Assembly: GCA_963762965.1 (NCBI GenBank)
Contig: CAVXME010000001.1
Coordinates: 1,240,001 to 1,304,000 of the forward strand
From: DATBAX01 sp963762965
GTDB lineage: Bacteria > Acidobacteriota > Terriglobia > Terriglobales > Acidobacteriaceae
Direction: 5' to 3'
DNA: 64,000 nucleotides
The position numbers were made by a program, and so were the translations under genes. Below the pieces are notes generated by a model. The model was given only the letters and a program-made list of their open reading frames with translations. It had not been told where the DNA came from and did not search any database. This document shows, piece after piece, positions 46,534 through 58,514 of this stretch (the first letter of the stretch is position 1; the number at the start of each line of letters is the position of its first letter).

Positions 46534-47913
46534 ATGTCCGTTCCAACTTCGACGCTTGCTCCGAATCCGTGGTTGCGCATCCTGGATGCGCTCGAAAAAA
46601 AGATCAACCGCCATTCCTACGACACCTGGCTGAAACCCACTCGCTACAGTCACTCCAGCGCCGGCATTCTCTTTGTGCGAGTTCCGACCGCGGAGTTCCG
46701 CCATGTGGGTGATAAGTACGCCGACCTTATTCAGGAAGCCCTGGACAATCTGGGCCTGGAGTATCAGGACGTAAAGTTTGTGACACCCGAAGACGATCCT
46801 GCTGCCACTCCGTTGCGCCATGATGGCGGGCTTTCCGGACATACGTCGTCGGTGGCCAATCAAGGATCGCAAGCCCGTTTCGACTGGGACGGTGCAGCGC
46901 AACTAAATTCGCGCTACACCTTCGACGCGTTCGTGATCGGCAGCGGAAATCAATTTGCCCACGCTGCGTGCCAGGCCGTCGCCGAACGTCCGTCGAAAGC
47001 CTACAACCCGCTCTTCCTTTATGGCGGCGTTGGCATGGGCAAAACCCACTTGATGCAGGCCATCGGGCATGAGATCAAGCGGCGGCAACCGCAAGCGGCT
47101 ATCTGCTACGTCTCCAGCGAGAAGTTCACCAATGAGATGATCAACTCGCTGCGCTACGACAAGATGACCAGCTTCCGCGACAAGTTCCGCAATGTCGATG
47201 TGCTGCTGGTGGACGACATTCAGTTTCTGACCGGAAAAGAACGCACCCAGGAAGAGTTCTTCCATACCTTCAACGCGCTGCATGAATCGATGAAGCAGAT
47301 CGTGATTGCCAGCGACCGCTCGCCCAAGGAATTGGCGGAAGTGGAAGACCGGCTGCGCAGCCGCTTCGAATGGGGATTGATTGCCGACATTCAGCCACCG
47401 GATCTTGAAACGAAGGTTGCGATCCTGCAAAAGAAATCTGATCAGGAAAAAGTCACCCTTCCCACTGATGTTGCTCTTTATATTGCGTCCAATATTCGCT
47501 CCAATGTTCGCGAGTTGGAAGGCGCACTGATCCGATTGGTGGCACATTCGTCGCTGATCGGTGCCGAAATCACTCTTCCGTATGCGCAGCAGGTCTTGAA
47601 GAACTTTATCGACTCACAGGCGCGCAAGGTCACAATCGAATCCATCCAGAAAGCGGTGGCCGAGCAATTCGGACTGCGTCTGGTTGAGATCAAGGCCAAA
47701 AATAATTCGCGGGCCATCGTTTATCCGCGACAGATTGCCATGTATTTAGCCAAGCATTTGACCGAAGCTTCACTACCAGAAATAGGACGTCAATTTGGCG
47801 GCAAGCATCACACGACCGTTCTGCACTCGGTCGAGAAAATTGACACCGTGCGCAAGAACGACAAGGATTTGAACAGGCTCATCAATAAGATGACTGAGCA
47901 ATTGGGCGGCTAG
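46534..47913 (+). CDS. dnaA: Chromosomal replication initiator protein DnaA
   Basis: 459 residues. Domain I LRILDALEKKINRHSYDTWL; linker; AAA+ domain with Walker A LYGGVGMGKTHLMQAIGHEI, Walker B VLLVDDIQFLTGKERTQEEF and sensor region SPKELAEVEDRLRSRFEWGL; C-terminal DNA-binding helix-turn-helix SLPEIGRQFGGKHHTTVLHS VE. DnaA opens oriC at DnaA boxes and acts as a transcription factor. The gene is divergent from rpmH and followed by dnaN, the standard origin layout. Confidence 0.98.
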   Translation: MSVPTSTLAPNPWLRILDALEKKINRHSYDTWLKPTRYSHSSAGILFVRVPTAEFRHVGDKYADLIQEALDNLGLEYQDVKFVTPEDDPAATPLRHDGGLSGHTSSVANQGSQARFDWDGAAQLNSRYTFDAFVIGSGNQFAHAACQAVAERPSKAYNPLFLYGGVGMGKTHLMQAIGHEIKRRQPQAAICYVSSEKFTNEMINSLRYDKMTSFRDKFRNVDVLLVDDIQFLTGKERTQEEFFHTFNALHESMKQIVIASDRSPKELAEVEDRLRSRFEWGLIADIQPPDLETKVAILQKKSDQEKVTLPTDVALYIASNIRSNVRELEGALIRLVAHSSLIGAEITLPYAQQVLKNFIDSQARKVTIESIQKAVAEQFGLRLVEIKAKNNSRAIVYPRQIAMYLAKHLTEASLPEIGRQFGGKHHTTVLHSVEKIDTVRKNDKDLNRLINKMTEQLGG

Positions 47914-48217
47914 TCGCGGTTGAGACGCGAATTTCCACCCTGCAGTCGGTTCTTCCTCGAGTGTGGCTGTGAACTAGATGTGGAAGTTGTGCAAGAGTGG
48001 GATGAATTATCAGAGAGCGTCCGAATATGCTCTCTCCTCCGCCAAGTCCGGGCCTGATTTTGGACATGAGACCATCGCCCGGAACTTGCTGCTGGATTGG
48101 GGTTTGGCCCAGTTTTCCACTTTTCCGGCTTGCCTACTGTTACTACTGGTTTTAATGCTTTTTATTTTGATATAAAGAGAAGTATTCAAAGTAGCCGCGC
48201 GACGGGAGAATCAGGTC
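47914..48217. other. dnaA-dnaN intergenic region, candidate oriC
   Basis: 304 bases with DnaA-box-like sequences on both strands: TTTTCCACT at 48113-48121, ACTTCCACA (minus, about 47979-47987) and TTTCCACCC at 47932-47940. A strongly AT-rich stretch (TTTTATTTTGATATAAA, about 48160-48176) follows and could be the unwinding element. All boxes have two mismatches to TTATCCACA, so the call is tentative. Confidence 0.45.
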
Positions 48218-49375
48218 ATGCCGGTAGAAGCCATCGCCCCAGTGACTGGAACCGCCACCATGGAAATTACGGTCAGCAAATTTGAACTGTTACAAGAACT
48301 GACGGCGACCCAGGGAGTTGTCGAACGCAAGACCACCATTCCAATTCTGTCGAACTACTTGTTCGAAGCATCCGGCGATAAACTCTCGCTCACTGCGACC
48401 GATTTGGATTTAAGCCTGCGCACATCTTGTGTTGCCAAAGTAAAAAAAGAAGGTTCCTGCACCATCCCCGCGCGCAAATTACATGACTACGTAAAGCTCC
48501 TGCCCGACGCCGATATCACAATCAAGATGCTGGAGAATCATTGGGTCAGCATTCGTTGCGGTCGGTCGAATACGAAGATGGTCGGGATGGCACGCTCAAA
48601 TTTTCCCAGCCTGCCTGTGTTTCCGACCGCTGGCGTGATTCAGATTCCTACCAAAGTTTTGCGAAACCTGATTGCCAAGACCGGATTTGCCATCGCCAAT
48701 GAAGAATCGCGATACACCCTGAACGGTGCGCTCATGGTGCTGAAACCGGAATCGATCACCATGGTCGCCACCGATGGCCACCGCCTGGCGCACATCGAAC
48801 GCGGCGGAGAAAAATTCGAAGGCATCTCCGGCGAACTGAAAACATTAGTCCCAAAGAAAGCGATGGACGAACTGAAATCGCTGCTTGATTCGACGGACGC
48901 CGAGACCATAGACTTCGCGAAAGATGAATCGACACTATTCTTCCGCATCGGACAGCGCCTGCTGACTTCGCGCCAACTCACCGGCCAGTTCCCCAACTTC
49001 GAAGCCGTGCTGCCCAAGGACAACAATAAGAGCATCACGCTGCGCAGCGAGGAACTGAGCGCCGCGATCTCCCGCGTGGCGCAATTCGCCGACGAGCGCT
49101 CCCGCGCCGTGCGTCTGAAGCTGGAGAAGGGCGAGATCAAGCTTTCGGCTTCGTCCACGGAAACGGGCGAGTCCGAAGATTCCATCGAGACCGACTACAA
49201 CGGCGAAACCCTGACCATTGGCTTCAACGCGCAGTATGTTCTGGAATTCCTGAAGGCTGTCGGCAGCGGCGATGTGAAGCTCGAGCTGAAAGATGCCCAA
49301 TCTGCCGGCCAGTTGCGTCCCGCCGAGAGCGAGGATTACAAGTACCGCTACATCGTCATGCCGATGCGGATCTGA
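48218..49375 (+). CDS. dnaN: DNA polymerase III beta subunit (sliding clamp)
   Basis: DnaN forms the dimeric ring that tethers polymerase to DNA. Three repeated clamp domains are visible: ELTATQGVVERKTTIPILSN (domain I), SNFPSLPVFPTAGVIQIPTK and YTLNGALMVLKPESITMVAT (domain II), and LTGQFPNFEAVLPKDNNKSI (domain III), ending MPMRI. I give the ATG at 48218, preceded by GGGAG; an ATG at 48260 (MEITVSKFEL) gives 371 residues and fits the family start as well. Follows dnaA. Confidence 0.95.
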   Translation: MPVEAIAPVTGTATMEITVSKFELLQELTATQGVVERKTTIPILSNYLFEASGDKLSLTATDLDLSLRTSCVAKVKKEGSCTIPARKLHDYVKLLPDADITIKMLENHWVSIRCGRSNTKMVGMARSNFPSLPVFPTAGVIQIPTKVLRNLIAKTGFAIANEESRYTLNGALMVLKPESITMVATDGHRLAHIERGGEKFEGISGELKTLVPKKAMDELKSLLDSTDAETIDFAKDESTLFFRIGQRLLTSRQLTGQFPNFEAVLPKDNNKSITLRSEELSAAISRVAQFADERSRAVRLKLEKGEIKLSASSTETGESEDSIETDYNGETLTIGFNAQYVLEFLKAVGSGDVKLELKDAQSAGQLRPAESEDYKYRYIVMPMRI

Positions 49376-49607
49376 AGCTTGAAGAAGACCTTTTTTTCGT
49401 CCCGAGCGCAATTGCTGCTTGTAGCGCTGTGGAAGAGCGGGCCTTCCAGGCCCGCGTTGTGAGGCAAAGAAGATTTACGCGGCGTTGAAAACGCCACTCT
49501 TCCACGGAAGTCCACCCATCGCCATCGTTCACATTCCACGCCCTAATTCGCAGTTGACGATTGTTGGAGCGAGCGGTACCCTTTCCACTGCTTTCAGGAG
49601 GCCTTCT

Positions 49608-50024
49608 ATGCTGAGTGGATTCAAGCAGTTTATTCTTCGCGGAAACGTTGTGGATTTGGCGGTCGGTGTTGTGATCGGCGCGGCGTTTGGCGGCGTGGTT
49701 ACGGCTCTCACCAAGGACTTGTTGACCCCGCTCATTGCCGCGCTGGTCGGCAAGCCTGATTTTTCCTCTATCAGCTTCGCCGTCAACGGTTCAGTTTTCC
49801 CGGTCGGCGATTTCATCAACGCGGTGATATCTTTCCTGCTAATCGCGGCTGCCGTGTATTTCTTCGTGATCACGCCACTCAACGCTCTGATGGCCCGGGT
49901 GAAAAAATCGCCGGTCCCGGCCGATCCGACCACCAAGAAGTGTCCGGAATGCCTGAGCGAGATCCCCATCGACGCGCGCCGGTGCATGAACTGCACGCAG
50001 CCGGTCTTGGGCAAAGCGGCGTAG
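49608..50024 (+). CDS. mscL: Large-conductance mechanosensitive channel MscL with zinc-ribbon tail
   Basis: MscL is a pentameric tension-gated channel that relieves osmotic downshock. Start ATG 49608 has AGGAGG just before it. MLSGFKQFILRGNVVDLAVG and AFGGVVTALTKDLLTPLIAA (helix 1), then helix 2 ending in AAAVYFFVITPLNALMARVK. The C terminus adds KKCPECLSEIPIDARRCMNC, a CxxC-x10-CxxC zinc-ribbon-like motif, instead of the usual charged bundle. This extension occurs in some phyla. The channel role is clear; the role of the tail is not. Confidence 0.93.
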   Translation: MLSGFKQFILRGNVVDLAVGVVIGAAFGGVVTALTKDLLTPLIAALVGKPDFSSISFAVNGSVFPVGDFINAVISFLLIAAAVYFFVITPLNALMARVKKSPVPADPTTKKCPECLSEIPIDARRCMNCTQPVLGKAA

Positions 50025-50038
50025 GCTGAGGAACAGGC

Positions 50039-50470
50039 ATGAAGTATAAAGCCGGGCTTCTGATTTGCTTTGGAGTGCTCTGTTTAAGCACTGCCCTAAT
50101 CGCGCAGGATTCCTCGCAGGGAGCAAACGCCGGAGAAACGCCTGCCCCACCAGCACCGTCAGCCCAAGGTTCACCAAAGCGGGTGCGCGTCTCCCAGGCA
50201 GTGATGCGGGAACTTCTGGTCAGCAGGGTCAGTCCCAAGTATCCAAAAGATGCGCGCAAGCGTCGGATTCAAGGTTTGGTCATTTTGAAACTGGTAGTCA
50301 GCAAGGAGGGAGATGTTACTGATGCGACTCTGATCTCGGGTCCGCAGGATCTTGCGCCAGCTGCAATCGAGGCCGCAAAGCAGTGGAAGTACAAACCGTA
50401 CATCCTCAACGGCCAGCCGGTCGAAATCGAAGGTGTCTTAGAGATAAATTTCACGCTCGCGACCGGCTAA
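50039..50470 (+). CDS. TonB C-terminal domain protein
   Basis: 143 residues. Signal peptide MKYKAGLLICFGVLCLSTAL ending IAQ, a Pro/Ala linker, then a TonB C-terminal fold: YPKDARKRRIQGLVILKLVV, EGDVTDATLISGPQDLAPAA and AAKQWKYKPYILNGQPVEIE. Unlike classical TonB there is no long Pro-rich spanning arm and the N terminus appears cleavable, so it may be a free periplasmic TonB-like protein. It starts 14 bases after mscL. Confidence 0.85.
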   Translation: MKYKAGLLICFGVLCLSTALIAQDSSQGANAGETPAPPAPSAQGSPKRVRVSQAVMRELLVSRVSPKYPKDARKRRIQGLVILKLVVSKEGDVTDATLISGPQDLAPAAIEAAKQWKYKPYILNGQPVEIEGVLEINFTLATG

Positions 50471-50521
50471 TCACCCCAGCACTGTGATTCCGCGTAACAT
50501 GAAACCATGGATCCCGGGCGC

Positions 50522-51172
50522 ATGAAAATGATCTGCCTCGTCTTTGTCGCCTTGCTGACAACTTCGCTCTGGGCGCAGCAATCGCCCCCCGCCTCCGGAG
50601 AATCTTCCTCAAAGCCTCACCCGAAGCTTCCGAAGCAGGCAGCACCATCTCTCGATTCCGGCTCCATCACTGACGGCATCTATCGCAACACCTCCCTTGG
50701 ATTCAGCTACAAACTTCCCTACGGCTGGGTGGATCGTACCGACGCCATGCAGGACGATTCCCCTGATGCGGCGAAAAATCCTGCGAAGTCCATCGTGCTC
50801 ATGGCAATTTTCGAGCAACCGCCGGAAGCGCCGAGAGATGCTATCAATCCCGGAGTGGTAATTGCAGCCGAGAGTGTTTCGTCTTACCCCGGGCTGAAGA
50901 CTGCTGCGGATTACTTCGAGCCGCTCACGCAACTCACCACCGACAAGGGTTTCAAAGTGGTGAATGAACCGTACGAATTCCCAGTCGGCAGCAAAACGCT
51001 GGTACGCGGCGACTTCAGCAAGGAAATGGGCAAGCTCACGATCTACCAGACAAGTTTGGTGTTCCTGGGGAAAAGCTACGTTGTATCTTTTACCTTGATT
51101 GGCGAGAGCGAAGACGAAGTAAACGGGCTGATCGAGAACTTGAGTTTCCGCCAAGCCAACGCGACGAAATAA
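50522..51172 (+). CDS. Secreted protein of unknown function
   Basis: 216 residues from ATG 50522. Signal peptide MKMICLVFVALLTTSLWAQ, a Pro/Ser linker, then a compact domain with GIYRNTSLGFSYKLPYGWVD and ending ESEDEVNGLIENLSFRQ. The pattern (N-terminal y-n-x-x-l-g-f-s-Y-k-l-P-x-g-W strand and a final l-i-x-s-l-x-F helix) is like the DUF1795/PsbP-like fold. No catalytic residues stand out. It follows the TonB-like gene by 51 bases and precedes the kinase gene by 81, so may be part of the same unit. Confidence 0.65.
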   Translation: MKMICLVFVALLTTSLWAQQSPPASGESSSKPHPKLPKQAAPSLDSGSITDGIYRNTSLGFSYKLPYGWVDRTDAMQDDSPDAAKNPAKSIVLMAIFEQPPEAPRDAINPGVVIAAESVSSYPGLKTAADYFEPLTQLTTDKGFKVVNEPYEFPVGSKTLVRGDFSKEMGKLTIYQTSLVFLGKSYVVSFTLIGESEDEVNGLIENLSFRQANATK

Positions 51173-51253
51173 AACAGTCCCTGCCTCTCAGGAAAACAGA
51201 GCTCAGGTTTAGCAAGCCATCCCTCGCACCCTCTGCTAAGATGTTGCCGCACC

Positions 51254-53902
<2,649 letters not shown>

Positions 53903-53983
53903 GAGCGAAGCTCGCACCAGCAGCTAATCCCTTGTCATTTCGAGCGTGCGAGAAATCTGCTTTTCCTCGCCCCACTGAGCAGG

Positions 53984-56629
53984 CTAGATATCCAGGTTCT
54001 TTACATCCAGTGCGTTGTCTTCGATGAATTTGCGGCGGGCTTCGACATCTTCCCCCATCAGCGTGGTGAAGATGGTCTCGCACTCGGCGATGTCTTCCAG
54101 TTTGACCGATAACAAAGTGCGTCGCTCGGGGTCCATGGTAGTTTCCCAAAGCTGCGGCGCGGTCATTTCGCCCAGACCTTTGTAGCGCTGCACGATGTAA
54201 TCCTTGCGGCCTTCCGCGAGAACGTATTCGAATAGCTCTCGAGCCGTATTTTTCTCCACTAGCACTGGTTCTGCGGCTTTTTTCTTGGACGCCGGCTTGG
54301 CCACTTCTTTGGTTTTCTTCTTCGTAGCTTCTGTCTCTTCGCCGCCGGTTTCCGCCTCTGTCAATTCTTCAGTAGCTTCGCTGGCAGCCGAACCTTTAGC
54401 AACCGTTTCCACCACGAATGGCGGCTCCATGTATTCTTCGATCTGCTTGTATTTCGAGAGCAGCTGCCGGTATTCGGCGGTGGACGCGAGCTCCCAATTG
54501 ATCAGATGCTCCGCCCCTTGGGAATTCACGATGCGGACTTCCCACAAATTGTGCTCTTCGTCGAAGCGGCTTTCCACTTCCTTAAACTGGCGTTCTTTCT
54601 GAATCTTCTTCAGGTCTTTTTCCAGTTTCTCGATCTTCTTCGAGGGAGACTTCTTGTCCCCTTCAAAATCGCCGCGCTTCGAAAGATCGAGCTTCGGCAG
54701 CATTTCCGTTACGTGCTCGTCACGCACGCGTTTTTGAACCTTGTCCTGGAAGCCCAAATATTCGTTCAGCACGGTAATGAAGCGGGCCAGGTTCGTGCCT
54801 TCCAGCTTCGCCGCACCCTCACCGTAGCGAACGATCAATCCATCGGCGGCACGTTTCACCATGACTTTCACAAATTCGCGATCGTCTTTGATGTACTGCT
54901 GCGTCTTGCCTTTCTTGATCGAGTACAACGGCGGCTGTGCGATGTAGATGTTGTTGCGCTTGATCAATTCCTGCATGTGGCGGAAGAAAAACGTCAGCAG
55001 CAGAGTACGGATGTGGCTTCCGTCCACGTCGGCGTCGGTCATCAGAATCACTTTGCCGTAGCGCAGTTTCGCGGGATCGAAGTCTTCTTTAGAAATACCC
55101 GTGCCAAGCGCGGTGATCATGGCGCGGATTTCTTCGTGCCCCAGCATCTTGTCGTAGCGCGCTTTTTCGACGTTGAGAATTTTTCCCTTCAGCGGAAGGA
55201 TGGCCTGAAAGCGCCGGTCGCGTCCCTGCTTGGCAGTTCCGCCTGCCGATTCACCCTCGACCAGGAACAGTTCACAGCGCTCTGGCTGCCGTTCAGAACA
55301 ATCCGCTAGTTTGCCGGGAAGGCCACCACCATCCAACGCGCCTTTTCTGCGGGTAAGGTCGCGGGCCTTGCGCGCGGCTTCGCGGGCGCGGGCTGCGTCG
55401 ATGGCTTTGTTGATGATCTTGCGACCGACCGTGGGATTCTGCTCCAGGTAGGCACCCAGGCGCTCGTTCACGAAGGCTTGCACAACACCGGCGATATCGG
55501 AATTGAGTTTGCCCTTGGTCTGACCTTCAAACTGCGGCTGTGGCAGCTTCACGCTGATCACGGCAACTAGTCCTTCGCGCACATCGTCGCCAGTCAGGTT
55601 TTCTTTAACGTCTTTGAACAAACCCATCTGCTGCCCTGCGTAGTTGATGGTGCGAGTCAGCGCCATGCGGAAGCCGGAAAGGTGCGACCCGCCATCCACC
55701 GTGTTGATGTTGTTGGCGAAGCTGAACACGGTCTCGGAATAGGCGTCGTTGTATTGCAGCCCAATTTCCATGGCCACACCGCTGCGTTCGGCTTCCATGT
55801 AGATCGGTTTGTCGTGCAGCGTTTGCTTGCCGCGGTTCAGGTGCTTGATGAACTCGGCAATGCCGCCGTTGTATTTGAATTCCGAGTGCTTGGCCTCGCC
55901 GGTCTTGGCGTCGGTGGTGCGCTCGTCGGTGAGCGTGATCACCAGGCCCTTGTTGAGGAAGGCCAGCTCGCGCAGGCGCTGCGCCAGCGTGTCGTAGTTG
56001 TATTCCGTGGCGGTCGTGAAGATTTCTTTGTCGGGGATAAAGTGGACCTTGGTCCCGTGGTTCTTCGAGGCCCCTGCTTTCTTCAGCTTGCTGGTCGGCA
56101 CGCCCTTCGAGTAGGTCTGCTCCCAGGTGAATCCGTCGCGCCAGATTTCGAGGTCGAGTTCCTCACTGAGCGCGTTCACGCAGGAAACGCCCACACCGTG
56201 CAGTCCGCCGGAAACTTTGTATGAGGACGAATCGAATTTACCGCCGGCGTGCAGAGTGGTCATCACCACCTGCGCGGCAGGAATTTTCTCGCCGTCAATA
56301 TCCATCGAATCCACAGGAATTCCACGGCCGTCGTCAACCACAGTGATCGAGTTGTCGAGATGGATGGTGACTTCAATCTTGGTCGCGTGCCCGGCGAGCG
56401 CTTCGTCCACCGAGTTGTCGACGACTTCATACACCAGGTGATGCAGTCCAAGCTCGCCGGTCGAACCGATGTACATAGCAGGACGCAGGCGCACCGCTTC
56501 CATCCCGCCGAGCACTTTGATGGAATCTGCGGTGTAATCGCCATTGGACGACGCGGGCTTATTATTCTTATTTTTTGTGTCGACATTCTTCGCGTCGAGC
56601 ACGTCCGGATTGATCTCTTTGGTTACCAT
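53984..56629 (-). CDS. gyrB: DNA gyrase subunit B
   Basis: GyrB is the ATPase subunit of gyrase, which adds negative supercoils. GHKL ATPase: VYEVVDNSVDEALAGHATKI, DDGRGIPVD, GGLHGVGVSCVNALSE; transducer; TOPRIM with LVEGESAGGTAKQGRDRRFQ and the metal acids in LMTDADVDGSHIRTLLLTFF; C terminus QRYKGLGEMTAPQLWETTMD. Length 881 is longer than the 650-residue typical short form. Part of the excess is an Ala/Glu/Lys/Thr-rich insert (about residues 745-790, EATEELTEAETGGEETEATK) before RKDYIVQRYKG. gyrA begins 7 kb away at the right edge. Confidence 0.97.
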   Translation of the reverse strand: MVTKEINPDVLDAKNVDTKNKNNKPASSNGDYTADSIKVLGGMEAVRLRPAMYIGSTGELGLHHLVYEVVDNSVDEALAGHATKIEVTIHLDNSITVVDDGRGIPVDSMDIDGEKIPAAQVVMTTLHAGGKFDSSSYKVSGGLHGVGVSCVNALSEELDLEIWRDGFTWEQTYSKGVPTSKLKKAGASKNHGTKVHFIPDKEIFTTATEYNYDTLAQRLRELAFLNKGLVITLTDERTTDAKTGEAKHSEFKYNGGIAEFIKHLNRGKQTLHDKPIYMEAERSGVAMEIGLQYNDAYSETVFSFANNINTVDGGSHLSGFRMALTRTINYAGQQMGLFKDVKENLTGDDVREGLVAVISVKLPQPQFEGQTKGKLNSDIAGVVQAFVNERLGAYLEQNPTVGRKIINKAIDAARAREAARKARDLTRRKGALDGGGLPGKLADCSERQPERCELFLVEGESAGGTAKQGRDRRFQAILPLKGKILNVEKARYDKMLGHEEIRAMITALGTGISKEDFDPAKLRYGKVILMTDADVDGSHIRTLLLTFFFRHMQELIKRNNIYIAQPPLYSIKKGKTQQYIKDDREFVKVMVKRAADGLIVRYGEGAAKLEGTNLARFITVLNEYLGFQDKVQKRVRDEHVTEMLPKLDLSKRGDFEGDKKSPSKKIEKLEKDLKKIQKERQFKEVESRFDEEHNLWEVRIVNSQGAEHLINWELASTAEYRQLLSKYKQIEEYMEPPFVVETVAKGSAASEATEELTEAETGGEETEATKKKTKEVAKPASKKKAAEPVLVEKNTARELFEYVLAEGRKDYIVQRYKGLGEMTAPQLWETTMDPERRTLLSVKLEDIAECETIFTTLMGEDVEARRKFIEDNALDVKNLDI

Positions 56630-56937
56630 TCAGCTCCGATTGGATGCGACTGATTTTGAGCCCGTGGCCGACCACAAAATTCAGCACCTGAGTTTCCCTC
56701 AAATTGCTGAAATTACTAGCACTTAGACCATCGGAAGATATAGTGAATTATAGCATGTTCTGAGCTCAATTTCGAGGCCGGAACCGCAGAGATAACCCAA
56801 GCAGTTACAATACTTACAGACCCCAAAATTAGTCCCAAATCAGGCCGTTGGAGATTGAGCACCTGGGAGCTCGAACGGGTCATCTAACCAGGTCAAGCCT
56901 GATAACATTAAGACTTCCCGAGGAGACTGATCGAAGC
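56630..56937. other. gyrB-hpnH divergent intergenic region
   Basis: 308 bases between divergent gyrB and hpnH. The hpnH ribosome-binding site CGAGGAGAC is at about 56919-56927. I could not assign firm promoters for either gene and see no small gene. Confidence 0.5.
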
Positions 56938-58065
56938 ATGCCGGTTCCGGTTTCGCAGATGTGGACAGTGAGCACGTATGTGCTAAAGCAGAAGCTTGCC
57001 CGGCGGAAGCAGTATCCGCTGGTGCTGATGCTGGAGCCCCTGTTCCGTTGTAATCTCGCCTGCGCCGGCTGCGGCAAGATCCAATATCCCGCGCATATTC
57101 TGAAAAAGCAGCTTTCCGCGGAAGAATGTTTACGCGCGGTGGATGAGTGTGGAGCGCCCATGGTGTCCATTCCTGGCGGCGAGCCGTTGATGCATCCGGA
57201 AATTGGCGCGATTGTGGAAGGCCTGGTCGCCCGCAAGAAATATATCTACCTGTGCACCAACGCTTTGCTGCTGAAAGAAAAGATCGGCCTGTTCAAGCCC
57301 AGCAAGTATCTGACTTTTAGCGTTCACCTCGACGGGCAGGAAGAACATCACGACCTCTCGGTATGCCGCGAGGGTGGCTATGACATCGCTGTGGATGCGA
57401 TTAAGCTGGCGCTCGCCAAGGGTTTCCGCGTCACGACCAACACGACTTTGTTCGACGGGACGGACCCCAAGAGCGTCCGCGCCTTCTTTGACGACATGAT
57501 GGAACTGGGTGTTGAAGGCATGATGCTTTCCCCCGGCTATTCCTACGAGAAAGCGCCCGACCAGCAGCATTTTCTGGGACGCGCCCGCACTCGCCGGCTG
57601 TTCCGTTCGATTCTGTCCAATCGGGAAAAGAACTGGCGCTTCAATCTTTCGCCGCTGTTCCTCGAATTCCTGATGGGCAAGCGCACCTATCCCTGCACGC
57701 CATGGGGAATGCCCACCTATAACGTGTTCGGATGGCAGAAGCCCTGCTACCTGCTCCAGGATGGCTACGCTGACACCTTCCAGGAACTGCTCGCCGAAAC
57801 CGACTGGGCGAATTATGGGACGGAATCAGGGAATCCCAAGTGCGCCAACTGCATGGTGCATAGCGGATACGAAGCATCGGCCGTAAACGCCACGTTTAGT
57901 TCGCTCAGCGGCTTCCTCGCTACCGTAAAGGGCACGCTGTTTACGAAATATGCCGATGAAGGTGCGATGCGGTTGCTCGACGAACCGGCGCCAGCCACGC
58001 ATCCTCTAGTGCAAATCGGCAATGCGAACTCTTCCAGCGAGTCTTTCGAGGAGACGCGGGCGTGA
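56938..58065 (+). CDS. hpnH: Adenosyl-hopene transferase HpnH (radical SAM)
   Basis: HpnH adds the adenosyl radical of SAM to diploptene, the first step to C35 extended hopanoids. The protein opens MPVPVSQMWTVSTYVLKQKL (ATG 56938, with GAGGAG upstream). The radical-SAM cluster is C-x3-C-x2-C at FRCNLACAGCGKIQYP (Cys38, Cys42, Cys45). Other family marks are VSIPGGEPLMHPEIGAIVEG, CTNALLL and MLSPGYSYEKAPDQQHFL. Length 375. The next gene overlaps its stop by four bases, so is translated with it. Other hpn genes are not in the window. Confidence 0.95.
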   Translation: MPVPVSQMWTVSTYVLKQKLARRKQYPLVLMLEPLFRCNLACAGCGKIQYPAHILKKQLSAEECLRAVDECGAPMVSIPGGEPLMHPEIGAIVEGLVARKKYIYLCTNALLLKEKIGLFKPSKYLTFSVHLDGQEEHHDLSVCREGGYDIAVDAIKLALAKGFRVTTNTTLFDGTDPKSVRAFFDDMMELGVEGMMLSPGYSYEKAPDQQHFLGRARTRRLFRSILSNREKNWRFNLSPLFLEFLMGKRTYPCTPWGMPTYNVFGWQKPCYLLQDGYADTFQELLAETDWANYGTESGNPKCANCMVHSGYEASAVNATFSSLSGFLATVKGTLFTKYADEGAMRLLDEPAPATHPLVQIGNANSSSESFEETRA

Positions 58066-58514
58066 CCGGTAAAGAAGCAGGTCACGTTTCCCACGAAGTG
58101 CAGCAGCCGGGCGCGGTCAACCCCGATACTCAAGAAATTGCTGCTGGCCGCGAGCGCGAAAATCTCGAAGGTTGGATACCCGCCCTCGCCAGCGATGAAG
58201 AAATCCGGCTGGCCCTCGAAAAAGCTTTCGACTATCGCGGCGATGTAACCATTGTCCGCAAAGACGGCTCGAAGATCGAAGGATATCTGTTTGACCGGCG
58301 CAGCGGGAAAACTCTGGCGGATTCGATGGTTCGGTTGATCCCCAAAGATTCCAACCAGAAGATTGCCATCTTCTATGCCGACATCGCGTCTTTAGCTTTC
58401 AGCGGCCGCGACACCGCCGCCGGCAAGAGCTTCGAAGCCTGGATGAAGAAATACGCGGAGAAAAAAGCCGCCGGCGAGAAGAATATCGCTTTGCATCCCG
58501 AAGCTCTGGATTAG
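58062..58514 (+). CDS. Small protein coupled to hpnH, unknown function
   Basis: 150 residues from GTG 58062, overlapping the hpnH stop (GTGA). The centre reads LALEKAFDYRGDVTIVRKDG, SKIEGYLFDRRSG and IAIFYADIASLAFSGRDTAA, a beta-rich pattern reminiscent of an Sm-like or OB barrel, followed by a Lys/Ala-rich helix SFEAWMKKYAEKKAAGEKN. No signal or membrane helix, so probably cytoplasmic. The tight coupling suggests a role with HpnH, for example as a regulator or partner, but I cannot name a family. Confidence 0.7.
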   Translation: MTGKEAGHVSHEVQQPGAVNPDTQEIAAGRERENLEGWIPALASDEEIRLALEKAFDYRGDVTIVRKDGSKIEGYLFDRRSGKTLADSMVRLIPKDSNQKIAIFYADIASLAFSGRDTAAGKSFEAWMKKYAEKKAAGEKNIALHPEALD

